Position numbers and translations under genes: made by a program
NCBI GenBank assembly: GCA_016713335.1
Contig: JADJPH010000016.1
Coordinates: 1-64,000, forward strand
Source of the DNA: Candidatus Fredericiella danica
GTDB taxonomy: Bacteria; Chloroflexota; Anaerolineae; Caldilineales; Caldilineaceae
DNA: 64,000 bases
Direction of reading: 5' to 3'
Part shown: one piece after another, positions 46,957-57,340 of the stretch
Layout of the letters: each line of letters starts with the position of its first letter
Position numbering within the stretch: the stretch's first letter is position 1
The notes under the pieces: model-generated
Told to the model about the DNA's origin: nothing
Seen by the model: only the letters and a program-made list of their open reading frames with translations
The model's database searches: none

Positions 46957-46976
46957 AGACGTTTGGGTTACGAGCG

Positions 46977-49029
46977 CTATGACGGAATCAGGATGGATTG
47001 GCCCTCGTGGCCGGTGAGTTGTAGGTGGAGCGCGCCGGATTTGGTGTCCATGGGGATTGGGTTGCCGGTGAACATGTCGACGGCCGGTCCGAGTTTGATG
47101 CCTTCAAGTTGTATTTTCTCTGTCAGAGGCGCCGTACTGAAGTTGAGGGCGGTGATCTGTGTGCCGGCGTGATCAGGTAGTGCGTGCACCATCAGGAGTA
47201 GCCCTGGGTTCTTGACCTGGGGAATGCGAATCTGGCGCGCCGCGTAGAGGCGATATTTCTGACGTACGTCCAACATTCGCTGCCAGTTGGCGCAGGAATG
47301 AAGTGGGATTCGCCAGTTGCGCAGGGATCGACCCATAGAGCGTAGGCGCCAACGGGAGCCCGGCAAGCGAGGTTTCGGCGGCGGGGTTTACATTCATCAA
47401 GTCATAGGCTCCGCGATGAATCCACCGCGTGTCGCCGTCTTCCATGAGATGGGCAACTTTGTCGTGGGGAACGGTCAATGCGCCAACGAGATCCCAGCCT
47501 GAAATCGCAAAGATGCCCGGCTGAAATGCGTTGTACATGGCCAAGAGCAGGTGGCCGCGTTGGATTTGAGCCTTTTCATCTTGTGAGAGGTGCTGGATGT
47601 CGCGGATGCCGAGCGCGGCGGCAACAATGCTGGCGGTCGTGCTGGCCACACCGTTCGTCGTAAAGCGTAGATTGTACGGTGCATCAGGGCCGGAGGTGCG
47701 CGTATACATCGTGGCGCGGATCTGCTCGCGTAAGGCGGCGCCGGACCAGTCACGCCCGGCGAATTCGAAACGATCGTCCTTATGCAAGGTCCAGAAATGG
47801 ACCAGTTCAAGCGTCATCTCGTCATGATTCTGTAGGGCATGCACGAGTGCAGCCGGGTCGATGCCGTATGTGTGCATCGTGACCAACATCAAGCGCAGAA
47901 ACTCCGTATCACCGGTGACGATGGCGTGATGATAGGCCGGCCGCGTGATGAAATCGTAGGCCAGGTCCGGGCCGCCCTTTGACATGGCCGCGATATCGTC
48001 AACCGTGAGGTTCAGTTCTTGGAAGGTGAAGCCGCCGGCTTTGCGCACCATGCCGGCGATGACCTGGTTGGCGGTGATGGACAGCGGATGACCTTCTGAC
48101 CAGGCGCGGCCTTCCTCTCGTTTTTCAATACCGAGGAATCCATTGGCGTCGAGTCGCAACATGCGTGCACCCAGCACGCCCAGCGAGTGCAGCGCATCGC
48201 CCATGACCATGCGCGGGCCGGCAAAGGTGGGGTCGAGCCAGTTAAGGGTGGGTTGCCCTTCCTTGAAGTAGTGAAGATAGACCCAGCGTCGCTCAACGCC
48301 ATCCGCACCCTTGATGACTGGCGTAACGCTCCAGTCGGTTTCTTTGATGCCTGGGGCGTAGAAGATGGTGCGCGACAACTGGCCGACAAGATAACCCTTC
48401 GCCTGCAACGTATCCACCACCTCAGCCACGAGATTGACGGAATCGCGGCCCGGCAGGTACATCGGGCAGAGCGCCCAGTCGTCCGGCGGAATGGAGACCA
48501 TGTGATAGATCCCGGGGTAGTCGCCATAACCCAGTTCGGCAAGACGAAAGTCCGCGCCTTTGCCGGTGTGGCCAGGAATGATATCGTCGATGACGACCGC
48601 GCCATGCCTGGTCGCATTTTCGCTCATGGTCACAAACTCTGCAGTGGTTCCAAACGTTGGATCGATCTCCAGACTGATCCGGTCAAAATAGCCGTCGATC
48701 GTCGGTGTGTACGTCGTCCCTGACAGCCCACCGGCACGCTTCATCGGCCCGGTATGCACGCCGCGGATGCCGATCTCGGCAAATGCTTCCCATAGGCTTG
48801 GGTTGCCCAGCGTTTGCAGGACGGACTCCCCGGGCCGCGTCACGATCGAGGGTGGGTATGCGGCAAACCAGACCGAAGCCAAATCCGCCGCTGCGCGTGG
48901 CTGCGGATCTGCATAGGGATGCTGCCACATAAACCCCTGTCCCGAATAGCGCGCGGCAATGGGCTTTCCTTGCTCAAGCATGGCCTGGTCAAGCAGCCAT
49001 TGAATGGTTGCGGCATCGACTGTCTGCAT
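46977..49029 (-). CDS. GH13 alpha-amylase-superfamily protein (trehalose synthase-like), frameshifted near 3' end
   Basis: About 684 residues from ATG 49029 (AAAGGGG upstream; the frame is open to 49257 but that leader has no domain). Catalytic features of GH13: nucleophile Asp in ARMLRLDANGFLG, general acid Glu in GFTFQELNLT and the transition-state HD in LQNHDEMTLEL. The pattern resembles TreS-like maltose/trehalose transglucosidases, but subfamily is not certain. An indel near 47300 separates the barrel from the C-terminal beta domain (ALNFSTAPLTEKIQLEG), which ends at 46977. No signal peptide, so intracellular; possible role in trehalose or storage-glucan turnover. Confidence 0.8.
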
Positions 49030-49087
49030 CCTAAACCCCTTTCGCGTGCGGTGACCCCATGTGCGTGCAGTAAGCAGTAACGGCAGT

Positions 49088-50605
49088 TTAGCCGCCGAAC
49101 TCGATCCCCTGCGCAAGTGGGAGCGAGCGCGACCAGTTGATCGTGTTTGTCTGGCGGCGCATGTAGGCTTTCCAGGCATCGGAGCCTGATTCACGTCCGC
49201 CGCCCGTGTCCTTCTCGCCGCCGAAGGCGCCCCCGATTTCGGCGCCGGAGGTGCCAATGTTCACGTTGGCAATGCCGCAATCCGAACCAATCACGGCCAG
49301 GAACTGTTCTGATTCGCGAACACTATCCGTGAAAATCGCGGATGAGAGACCCTGTGTGACGCCATTGTGCAGGGCGATGGCATCGTCCAACGCTCCGTAG
49401 GTCATGACATAGAGGATGGGTGCGAAGGTCTCCTCTTCAACAATTGCGGTCTGCTGGGGCATCCGAATAATTGTGGGGTCAACGAATTGCGGCCCCAGGT
49501 CCGGCCGCACTTGGCCACCTGTCAACACAGCGCCGCCATCAGCGACCGCGCGCTGCACCGCTTGCTGCATTGCTTCCACCGCGCGCGGGGTCACCAGCGG
49601 GCCCATCAAGGTGGCTGGATTCAGCGGGTCACCGATTGGCACCTGGCGATAGGCATTGACGAGCCGGCTCGTCAATGCATCTACGACGGATTCATGCGCA
49701 ATGATCCGCCGGGTCGATGTGCAGCGTTGACCGGCGGTGCCTACTGCGCCAAAGAGAATCGCCCGTACGGCCAGATCGAGATCCGCCTTGTCGCTGACGA
49801 TAATGGCGTTGTTTCCACCCAGTTCGAGCACGGTCCGGCCGAGGCGCGCAGCGACTGCCTGCGCCACTTTGCGACCGGTCGGGATCGATCCCGTGAAGGA
49901 AATGAGGGGGACGCGTACGTCTTCCGTCATCCAGCGGCCAACGTCACCGGCGCCAACGGTGAGGTTGAAGATTCCCGTCAATTTATGATCGGCCATCACG
50001 CGATTGGCGAGGTGTTGTACGGCGACTGCCGTCAGGGGCGCCAGTTCGCTCGGTTTCCAGATCAGCGTGTCCCCGCATACGGCGGCGATGGCTGCATTCC
50101 AGGACCAAACGGCGACCGGAAAGTTGAAGGCCGTGATGATGCCGACCGGTCCCAACGGATGCCATTGCTCATACATGCGATGGCCTGGCCGCTCGGAATG
50201 CATTGTCAAGCCATATAACTGGCGTGAAAGCCCGACGGCAAAGTCGCAGATGTCGATCATTTCCTGGACTTCGCCGATGCCTTCGGCCCGGATCTTGCCC
50301 ATTTCAAGGGTGACCAGTTCACCGAGTGGCTCCTTGTATTCACGCAGCAGATTGCCCAGATCGCGCACCACCTCACCGCGCTTCGGCGCCGGCACCGCGC
50401 GCCAGGCTGCAAATGCCGTCCGCGCCGCTGCGATGACCGTGTCGTAGTCCTCACGGCGCGCAGGTGCAACGCTGGCAATGACTTCGCCTGTCGTGGGGTT
50501 TCGTGAGGCGATGGGTTCCGCCTCACTTTCGATCCAGCCACCCGGTCCGGTGCAGACACCTGGGTTCAGGGATTTGAGATCCAGTTTGTTCAGGAGAGAT
50601 TGCAT
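49088..50605 (-). CDS. Aldehyde dehydrogenase, ALDH7 (aminoadipate-semialdehyde) type
   Basis: About 505 residues from ATG 50605; the frame is open to 50665. NAD site ITAFNFPVAVWSWN and SFTGSIPTGRKVA, catalytic Glu in VLELGGNNAIIV, and the nucleophile Cys in TAGQRCTSTRR are present. The spacing and the C-terminus (SGSDAWKAYMRRQTNTINW) are those of ALDH7A1/AmaB, which oxidise alpha-aminoadipic semialdehyde in lysine breakdown; other ALDH7 members act on betaine or stress aldehydes. 58 bases upstream of the GH13 gene, same strand. Confidence 0.9.
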   Translation of the reverse strand: MQSLLNKLDLKSLNPGVCTGPGGWIESEAEPIASRNPTTGEVIASVAPARREDYDTVIAAARTAFAAWRAVPAPKRGEVVRDLGNLLREYKEPLGELVTLEMGKIRAEGIGEVQEMIDICDFAVGLSRQLYGLTMHSERPGHRMYEQWHPLGPVGIITAFNFPVAVWSWNAAIAAVCGDTLIWKPSELAPLTAVAVQHLANRVMADHKLTGIFNLTVGAGDVGRWMTEDVRVPLISFTGSIPTGRKVAQAVAARLGRTVLELGGNNAIIVSDKADLDLAVRAILFGAVGTAGQRCTSTRRIIAHESVVDALTSRLVNAYRQVPIGDPLNPATLMGPLVTPRAVEAMQQAVQRAVADGGAVLTGGQVRPDLGPQFVDPTIIRMPQQTAIVEEETFAPILYVMTYGALDDAIALHNGVTQGLSSAIFTDSVRESEQFLAVIGSDCGIANVNIGTSGAEIGGAFGGEKDTGGGRESGSDAWKAYMRRQTNTINWSRSLPLAQGIEFGG

Positions 50606-50922
50606 GACAAGGTCCTTTGAACGATTGGCTGGCCCAAACTGGGCAGTTGTGAACGGTTTCATCATCGGCGCCGGAGATTAACGCATGCGCTGCTGTGCTG
50701 CAAGTATAGCATTCTGAGGCGAGAGGGAAGCAACCTCAAAGCCCCTGTAAAAATTTCGGTGCGATCTTTCCTGGACACCGCCGATCTTAATGTCGAATTA
50801 ATTCGCGTTTATGGACGTTTGACCTAGGAAGTTCACGCTAAAGCGTAGAGGAAAATCAGAATATCCGTTAGTAAGCTAAAGAGTGATAGGTTTGCACTCA
50901 GCAAAAAAAAGGGAGCAATCAA
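50606..50922. other. Intergenic stretch between divergent genes, no gene found
   Basis: A 317-base gap between the ALDH gene and the large surface protein. It contains a short palindrome GAATTAATTC and a small hairpin ACGCT-AA-AGCGT, and the RBS AAAAGGGAG ahead of 50923. No convincing promoter pair, riboswitch or ORF. Confidence 0.5.
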
Positions 50923-52040
50923 ATGCAACCAGGTCGACGAACAATTCACCACATGTGGATCCTTGCGCTATCGGTTATGGTCGTAGCGCTTCTGCCGGTG
51001 GCAAGTGTCATGGCGCAAGATGTCACCGGGACAGTTGTCGGTGGCCCTGTATTGACGCTCAACCAGCGCGTCAGTGAAGAACCACTGCTGGCTGGGCAGA
51101 TTCGCTATTCGGTGACGGTTCGAAACCAGGGCGCCACGCCGGTCAATGATAAAGGGTACAATCTGACCATTAGCAATACGCTGCCGGCAGGGTTGACCTA
51201 TGTGTCGGCAGACCCGACGCCGACGGCGATTACGCCGCAAGCGACCGGCGGCACGGTGTTACTTTGGGACAACGTGGTCGATTTGGAAGTAAATGAAGAA
51301 TTTGGCTTCACGGTGTTAGCTGCGCTCACGTCGACCCTGACCGTGGCCGATCAGATCAGCAACACGGTGGTCGCACGTGTCAATCAGGCGCCGGACAACA
51401 GCGGCTCATGGGTGCAGATTAGCAACAGCCTCACCTCGCGACCGCAGGCGATCGATATCGAACTGAGTGCACTGCAATCGACGGCTGACGAGCAGGCGAC
51501 CGGCGCCGGCGAATACGCTGCCGCGCCGGGCCGTGGCCCGAACGCCGATTGGGCCTTTCAGTACCGGGCAACGGTGCGCAACAACAATGTGGGGACAACG
51601 CAGGGGGTGACTGCCCGCGTGACCTTGCCGCCCGGCGTCGCCTACCTTGGCAACCCTGTCTTCAGCAGCAACCCGAACAGTGTCGGTACGACACCAGCCC
51701 TGAAATTGAATCAGGATGGTTCGCTGCAACTAAGCTGGAGCCTGGGCAACTTGACCCCGGCGCAGTATGCGGCGCCGATTGCCATCACTTTTGATGCGGC
51801 AATCCCGTACCGGTATCGCACGGTGACCGACACCATGGCCAAGGATAGTCCGTTTGCCGGGCCAATGTCTGGTGATATCATCGTGCAGGATGCTGCACTT
51901 CCTGCTGGCTACGAAGCCACGGGCGTCTACAATCTGGCGCCTACGGCGGACGGCTCCGAGTCAACGCCTGCCGACGACGCACCGGCGACCGTCACTGCGG
52001 AATTCATGGCGCTGCACAAGGTGCAACGCCCGCAGTCGTT
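50923..52040 (+). CDS. Large surface protein, part 1 (signal peptide and DUF11-type repeats)
   Basis: N-terminal part of one gene that extends to 57131. ATG 50923 after AAAGGGAG. Signal peptide at residues 12-31 (ILALSVMVVALLPVASVMA) without lipobox. Then beta-sandwich repeats of the DUF11/conserved-repeat type (IRYSVTVRNQGATPVNDKGY, LTISNTLPAGLTYVSADPTP, WAFQYRATVRNNNVGTTQGV). A frameshift near 52040 moves the coding frame; the original frame runs on as nonsense to 52347. Exported, probably cell-surface stalk or sheath. Confidence 0.85.
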
Positions 52041-53783
52041 AGCATTGGCACCGAGGCGACCTATGCCCTCAACTACTATGTATCCGAGTATTACACGGTC
52101 ACGAATGGTGTGCTGGTCGATGTGCTCCCGGATGGGACAACATATGTCGATGGCAGCGCCAGCATTGCGCCGCGAAGCATTGAAGCCAACACGCCTGCTG
52201 CGGGCCAGACCACCATCACCTGGGATTTGCCGCCCGGCGATACGACGCCAGGGAAAGCGGGGGGCATCACCTTCCGCGCCCGTGTCGATGATGTCTATGA
52301 GAGTGGAACCTTGGCGGGGCAGCCAGTGGTCTCTGGGGATGTATTGACGAACCAGGTATCCAATGCCGGTGAATGGCAGGATGCAGTGGATACGGTGCGC
52401 CTGGGCACACTGACGCCGAACGTCTCGCGCGCTTCAGTCCGGATGCGCATGCCCACTTTTGACAAAGTGGTTCGCGACCCGATCACTTCCGCATGGGGGC
52501 GGTCGGCGAACGCGTTTGTGGGCGATACGCTTACCTTCAAGCTGAACTATGCTAGCGCGGCTGACGTCGATGCCAAAGCTATCGTGATCCGGGATTTCTT
52601 GCCGCGCGGGATGACCTATGTCGATGGTTCTGCCCAGCATGTGGTGAACGGAAATTTTGCGGACGGTCCGGGATGCACTGCCACGCCGCAAACCCCCTCC
52701 ACGGGCACGCTGAACGGGCTTCAATACCTGGAATGGCGACTCTGCAATGCCGCACGTGGGGCCACATGGCAAGCAACCATCCAGGCGAAGGTCGGTCCTA
52801 TGCCGACGATTCAGCCTGGCTGGATTGTGGCGAATTTCGGAAAACTGAGTGGTCAGAATAGCTACGCGGACGCGTATAGCCTGCGGGCGATGGCCAATAC
52901 GAACTATGTGGCCCCGCGCCTTTTCCTCGACAAGATCGCCGCTCCGTCGAGCAACCTCAAGGCTGGGAGCGTGGTCAACTACACGATCAAGGTCACCAAT
53001 CTGGGCGGTGCGACTGCATACAACCTGTTGGTGCAGGACACGTTGCCGGTGTCGTTGACGGTTGCCAACGCCGGTGGTTCTGCCACGCCAATCGCCGCGA
53101 CCTATGGAGCGGTCGCCGGCAACCCTGCCGCGGGCCAGGGTGGTGAGCTGCAGTGGTCGCCCATTGCGTCCCTTGCGCCCGGTCAAGTCGAGACCTTTAA
53201 GTACACCGCGACGATTCCCGCGGGCCTGCCGGCGGGCGCCTCGCTGAAAAATCTGGCAAGCGTCAGCTATAACAGCCGGAGTGACAATCAGGGTCATCAG
53301 GTGAACTGGAGTGCAACACTTGCCGATGATCAGACGGATGATGCGATCGTCTATATCAAGGGCTTCACCATCGTGAAAAAGGCATTGTCGACCGGCGCCA
53401 CGATTGGGGATACGGTGCGCTGGGTCATGACCGTGACGGTGCCGAGCGGCGTCAAGGGCTTCTGGCCCGTGGTGGAAGAGAATGATCTGCCGCCTGGTTT
53501 TGACTACAAGCCCAATAGCACTGTTATCAAAGGTGCAACTTTGGACAATGCGCATCACGCCGCGAATCCCAAAGATGACGGCATCGCTGACCTGCGCTGG
53601 TTCTTTGACAGTATTGACAATTCAGCATCCGGGACCGATAAGACCTTCACGGTGCAATTTGACACGCTGGTGACGGGAGTTAAAGGCAATGCCCCGAGTG
53701 TGGTCTATTATCCGAACAATTGGACCACAACGCCGACGACCAATACAGTGCGCGTTTGCTGGTATGACAAGATTACAGGCTAG
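52041..53783 (+). CDS. Large surface protein, part 2 (DUF11-type repeats), ends in in-frame TAG
   Basis: Continuation in the next frame (ATYALNYYVSEYYTVTNGVL; the first ATG of this frame is at 52110). Three or four more beta-sandwich repeats are seen (GDTLTFKLNYASAADVDAKA, LKAGSVVNYTIKVTNLGGAT, GATIGDTVRWVMTVTVPSGV), each about 130-150 residues with a DTLP or DFLP motif in the middle. A TAG at 53781-53783 interrupts it, and the same frame resumes at once (YNTGYSWDGFETNKIDR). It is the middle of a single protein. Confidence 0.8.
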   Translation, partial: SIGTEATYALNYYVSEYYTVTNGVLVDVLPDGTTYVDGSASIAPRSIEANTPAAGQTTITWDLPPGDTTPGKAGGITFRARVDDVYESGTLAGQPVVSGDVLTNQVSNAGEWQDAVDTVRLGTLTPNVSRASVRMRMPTFDKVVRDPITSAWGRSANAFVGDTLTFKLNYASAADVDAKAIVIRDFLPRGMTYVDGSAQHVVNGNFADGPGCTATPQTPSTGTLNGLQYLEWRLCNAARGATWQATIQAKVGPMPTIQPGWIVANFGKLSGQNSYADAYSLRAMANTNYVAPRLFLDKIAAPSSNLKAGSVVNYTIKVTNLGGATAYNLLVQDTLPVSLTVANAGGSATPIAATYGAVAGNPAAGQGGELQWSPIASLAPGQVETFKYTATIPAGLPAGASLKNLASVSYNSRSDNQGHQVNWSATLADDQTDDAIVYIKGFTIVKKALSTGATIGDTVRWVMTVTVPSGVKGFWPVVEENDLPPGFDYKPNSTVIKGATLDNAHHAANPKDDGIADLRWFFDSIDNSASGTDKTFTVQFDTLVTGVKGNAPSVVYYPNNWTTTPTTNTVRVCWYDKITG

Positions 53784-56700
53784 TACAACACTGGCTATTC
53801 ATGGGACGGCTTCGAGACGAACAAGATCGATCGGCGCAGTGCTGCCGCCATCTATCCTGTGACGATCCGCCAACCAAACGTGTCGTTGGTCAAAGCCGTC
53901 TCCCAGAGTCTGGTGGGGGCAGGCGACGTGATTTCGTACACGTTGGTCATCAAGAATATCGGTAACGATATCGCCCACACCTTTGGCTTCACCGACAAAT
54001 TGCCGGCAGGCTTATCACTGCTCGGTGTCGACACAGTCGAGATCGCCTATCCGCCGGGCTTCCCGGACCTAAGCGAACCGAGCCGAATTCATGTGACACC
54101 GGCGTCAGTGCCCGGCGCAACGCTTGCTTACGCGATCGACCGTATGTATGTTGGTGCGACCGTGAAGATCGTGTACCGCGCCCAGGTGGCCGCCGACATT
54201 GCCTCGGACATGGTGCTGACGAATACGGCAAATATCCCGTACTACTATTCCAAACCGGCGACGACGCCGGACACCAATGGCGATGGCCTACCTGACTTGC
54301 GCGTCTACACCGGGCCGACGGCGACGGCCGTCGTGCGCACGCCGGAAGGTTCGATTCGCAAGATGGTGCTTGCCGATGAGCTGACCTACGGTTCGACCCT
54401 GGTGTACACCATCACAGTCCCGGCGCAACCGATCAATGCCACGATGTACAACGTTGTCGTCACCGATACGATTGACAGCGCCCTCGATGTGGTGGATTGG
54501 ACGGCTGCCGTCGTCAACCCGAACCAGGTCATTGCCGACCTTGGGACGATTGCCCCCAACGAACAACGGACGGTCGTGGTGACAGTGCAACTCCCGGTGG
54601 ATAGCACGGTCATGCCCGGCGCCACGGTTGCCAATCGGGCGTGGGTGAAATACGGTGGTGGTGTCAAGGAGTCGAATGAGGTCGTGAACACGATCGTTGC
54701 GCCTGCTTTGCTAATTGAGAAGGAAGCGGCGCAGGTAGAGGTCAAAGTTGGCGACCTGCTGGAGTACACGATCACGGTTCGCAACGCCGGCAACGGGCGC
54801 GCCGAGAACCTAAGACTGGCCGACGCCCTGCCGGCGGTCATGAATGTCGAACCCGGCACCACGCTGCTGAACGGTGTGGCCTACGCAGATCCGGCAGGTA
54901 GCGCCTGGCAATTACCGAACCTGGTGGGCGGCGGCGTGCACACCTTGAGTTTCAAGGCTCGGGTCAATCAAGCGGACCCCGGGGTGCTCTATACCAATAC
55001 CGCCACTGTGGTTGGGACCGACAGCCGCGGCCAGCCGATCCCGGCAGATAACAGCGTGCGCATTCCCGCCGACGTCGATCCTGACGACAGCGCCGACGCC
55101 TGGGTCTTCGGTCCGCTGACGTGGACGCAGGAGAGCACCTATGTCGCCTACGAAGATCTGAAGAACACAGGCTGGAGTGATTGGGATTACAACGATTTCA
55201 TCGTCAAGATTGACGTCGCGAAGGGCGCTACGCCCGCAGGCGAACTCGCCGTGCTGCGCCTTGGTTACGAGGCCATGGCTCATGGTGGCGCCTTTGATCA
55301 CCAATTCCTACACAAGTTGCCGGTGTTTGGTAATGGCCGCTATACGCTGAAAATCAACAACGGAGCCGGCTCGCTCGTGTCGCGGACCGCAGGCGTCACC
55401 GGTGACGAGCCGACGATAGAGATCTTCAAGCGTACCAAGGTGGCACTGCCGCTGCCGACCAACGTGCCCTATGACCTGAACAAATACCCGTTCAGTAACA
55501 CGATGCAGCAGCAACCGGGCGCGGTGAAGGGCTATCAAGCTACGCTTCAGGTGGTGTTGGGGCAGCCGGGCGCCAATCCCCTCGATGTGTTGCCCCCGCT
55601 GCCCTGGGATCCTTACCTGTACGTCTACCCGACCTTGCAGCAAGTGCATCTGGTCCAACCGGGACATCTGGACAACACGCAGGTCGTGAATAACGCCTTT
55701 GATCCGGGCAATCCGATGCTGGGCTTCGATCTGCCCCTGGCGAATGTGTTCAACAGTGAGTGGTACTGGCCACAGGAGTTTCTGGGCATCTGGCGGGTCT
55801 ATGCAGACTATGTCAACTACTCGATCACGGATGGTTCTCAGTCTACCGACTGGTGGAGCCCGACGAACCCGAACACGAATCTGCAGTATGCGTGGCATGC
55901 GACTGCAGGCGCCATGGATGCCATGGGCGTCACCTGGGGAGATGGCGTAAGTTCCCGGTACTACGCCACGCCACTCGTGACGGATCTCGAAAATGATGGT
56001 TCCCCAGAGGTCATCGTGGGCAATCTGATTCAGTGGCGTCTGGAGGTTGTGGGCGCCGATGGCAAGGCACGCCAGGGTTGGCCGCAGACGCTGATGGGCG
56101 AAGTCAAGGCCGGTGCAACCGCCGCTGATTTGGACGGCGATGGAGTTCAGGAGATCCTGGTTGGCGACATGAAGGGCAATCTCTATGCGTTTCATGCCAA
56201 CGGTACGCCCGTTGCCGGCTGGCCCATCAAAGCAGGCAGCGGCACGAAAGCTGTATTCCGTGTGTTGTCGAAGCCGGCGGTGGCTAACATTACCGGCGAT
56301 GGCGCACCTGAAGTGATCGTCGCTTTGTCAGATGGCAAGCTTTATGCGTACACCGCCGCAGGCGCGCTGCTGACCGGATGGCCGGTGACGCTTGGTGATG
56401 TTGCCGACCTCTATGGTAGCCATCAGGTGGATAGTTCGCCCACCGTTGCGGACCTTGACGGTGATGGAATGGTCGAAATTGTGGTCGGCTCGTATGACAA
56501 GCAGTTGTATGCCTACCATGCCAATGGCGCTCGTGCCTGGGTGTTTGCAACTGGGGATGCCATTCTCGGCACGCCGGCGATTGCGGACATTGACTCTGCG
56601 ACACCGGGTCTGGAAACCGTGATTGGCTCTGGCGACCGCTTTGTGTACGTGTTAGACAAGGATGGACACCAGTTGTGGAAGCGTCCGACCGGGTGGATTG

Positions 56701-57131
56701 TGCGCTCGTCGCCACTCGTCGCGGACATCGACAACGATGGTTCGCTTGAGATCGTGATTGGCAGTGACGATCACAAGGTGTACGCCTGGCATCATGACGG
56801 TTCACGCGTGGCTAACTGGCCCGTGGCGACGGGCGCGGCCGTTGAGGCGGCGCCTGTATTCGCCGATGTAGATGGGGACGGAGTCAGCGAGATCGTCGTG
56901 AGTTCAGACGATACGAATGTCTATGCATGGCGCTCGGATGGTAGCCTGGTGGCAGGTTGGCCGCAGGCGCTCGTCAGCCCGGCCAAGGGCGGTCCCGCCG
57001 TAGGCAATCTGGATGGCGATGCGGCCATGGAAATCGTGGTTGCCACCTCAGGCGGCGTTTTGCAGCCCTATGGGGCGCTGTGGACGCCGTGGGGCAGCGC
57101 GCCGGTCTTCTTGCCAATCATTGGAAAGTGA
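53784..57131 (+). CDS. Large surface protein, part 3 (DUF11 repeats, LruC-like domain, FG-GAP repeats)
   Basis: Same frame as part 2 (first ATG-equivalent start of this piece near 53859). Three DUF11-type repeats (GDVISYTLVIKNIGNDIAHT; VKVGDLLEYTITVRNAGNGR) lead to an acidic DUF4842/LruC-like domain (VAYEDLKNTGWSDWDYNDF) and then, from about 55970, eight or so FG-GAP/VCBS repeats with Ca-binding-like D-D-G patterns (ADLDGDGVQEILVGD, ADIDNDGSLEIVIGS, ADVDGDGVSEIVVSS), likely forming a beta-propeller. The end is SAPVFLPIIGK, the tail seen on other secreted proteins. With parts 1 and 2 it makes a protein of about 2070 residues, likely an adhesin or surface-layer component. Confidence 0.85.
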   Translation, partial: YNTGYSWDGFETNKIDRRSAAAIYPVTIRQPNVSLVKAVSQSLVGAGDVISYTLVIKNIGNDIAHTFGFTDKLPAGLSLLGVDTVEIAYPPGFPDLSEPSRIHVTPASVPGATLAYAIDRMYVGATVKIVYRAQVAADIASDMVLTNTANIPYYYSKPATTPDTNGDGLPDLRVYTGPTATAVVRTPEGSIRKMVLADELTYGSTLVYTITVPAQPINATMYNVVVTDTIDSALDVVDWTAAVVNPNQVIADLGTIAPNEQRTVVVTVQLPVDSTVMPGATVANRAWVKYGGGVKESNEVVNTIVAPALLIEKEAAQVEVKVGDLLEYTITVRNAGNGRAENLRLADALPAVMNVEPGTTLLNGVAYADPAGSAWQLPNLVGGGVHTLSFKARVNQADPGVLYTNTATVVGTDSRGQPIPADNSVRIPADVDPDDSADAWVFGPLTWTQESTYVAYEDLKNTGWSDWDYNDFIVKIDVAKGATPAGELAVLRLGYEAMAHGGAFDHQFLHKLPVFGNGRYTLKINNGAGSLVSRTAGVTGDEPTIEIFKRTKVALPLPTNVPYDLNKYPFSNTMQQQPGAVKGYQATLQVVLGQPGANPLDVLPPLPWDPYLYVYPTLQQVHLVQPGHLDNTQVVNNAFDPGNPMLGFDLPLANVFNSEWYWPQEFLGIWRVYADYVNYSITDGSQSTDWWSPTNPNTNLQYAWHATAGAMDAMGVTWGDGVSSRYYATPLVTDLENDGSPEVIVGNLIQWRLEVVGADGKARQGWPQTLMGEVKAGATAADLDGDGVQEILVGDMKGNLYAFHANGTPVAGWPIKAGSGTKAVFRVLSKPAVANITGDGAPEVIVALSDGKLYAYTAAGALLTGWPVTLGDVADLYGSHQVDSSPTVADLDGDGMVEIVVGSYDKQLYAYHANGARAWVFATGDAILGTPAIADIDSATPGLETVIGSGDRFVYVLDKDGHQLWKRPTGWIVRSSPLVADIDNDGSLEIVIGSDDHKVYAWHHDGSRVANWPVATGAAVEAAPVFADVDGDGVSEIVVSSDDTNVYAWRSDGSLVAGWPQALVSPAKGGPAVGNLDGDAAMEIVVATSGGVLQPYGALWTPWGSAPVFLPIIGK

Positions 57132-57340
57132 TTCGATAGACGGTCAATTTGTTCTCTGCAGCAGGCGCAGTTCCATCCAGGACTGAGCCTGCTGCCTTGT
57201 TTCCGTATTTTGTCCTGAAATTGCTGCGTCGATTGCCTGTCGTCCACTGTCTTCATTGACGGCATAATGCGGGCAATGGGCTTGGGGAACGAAACACGGA
57301 TACGAAGTGCCTCGCGCCTGCGAGATAGGAGAGGACAAAG

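Noticed and set aside
52434..53558. 374-residue minus-strand open frame within the surface protein
   Set aside because: Shadow of the DUF11 repeats; no domain seen.
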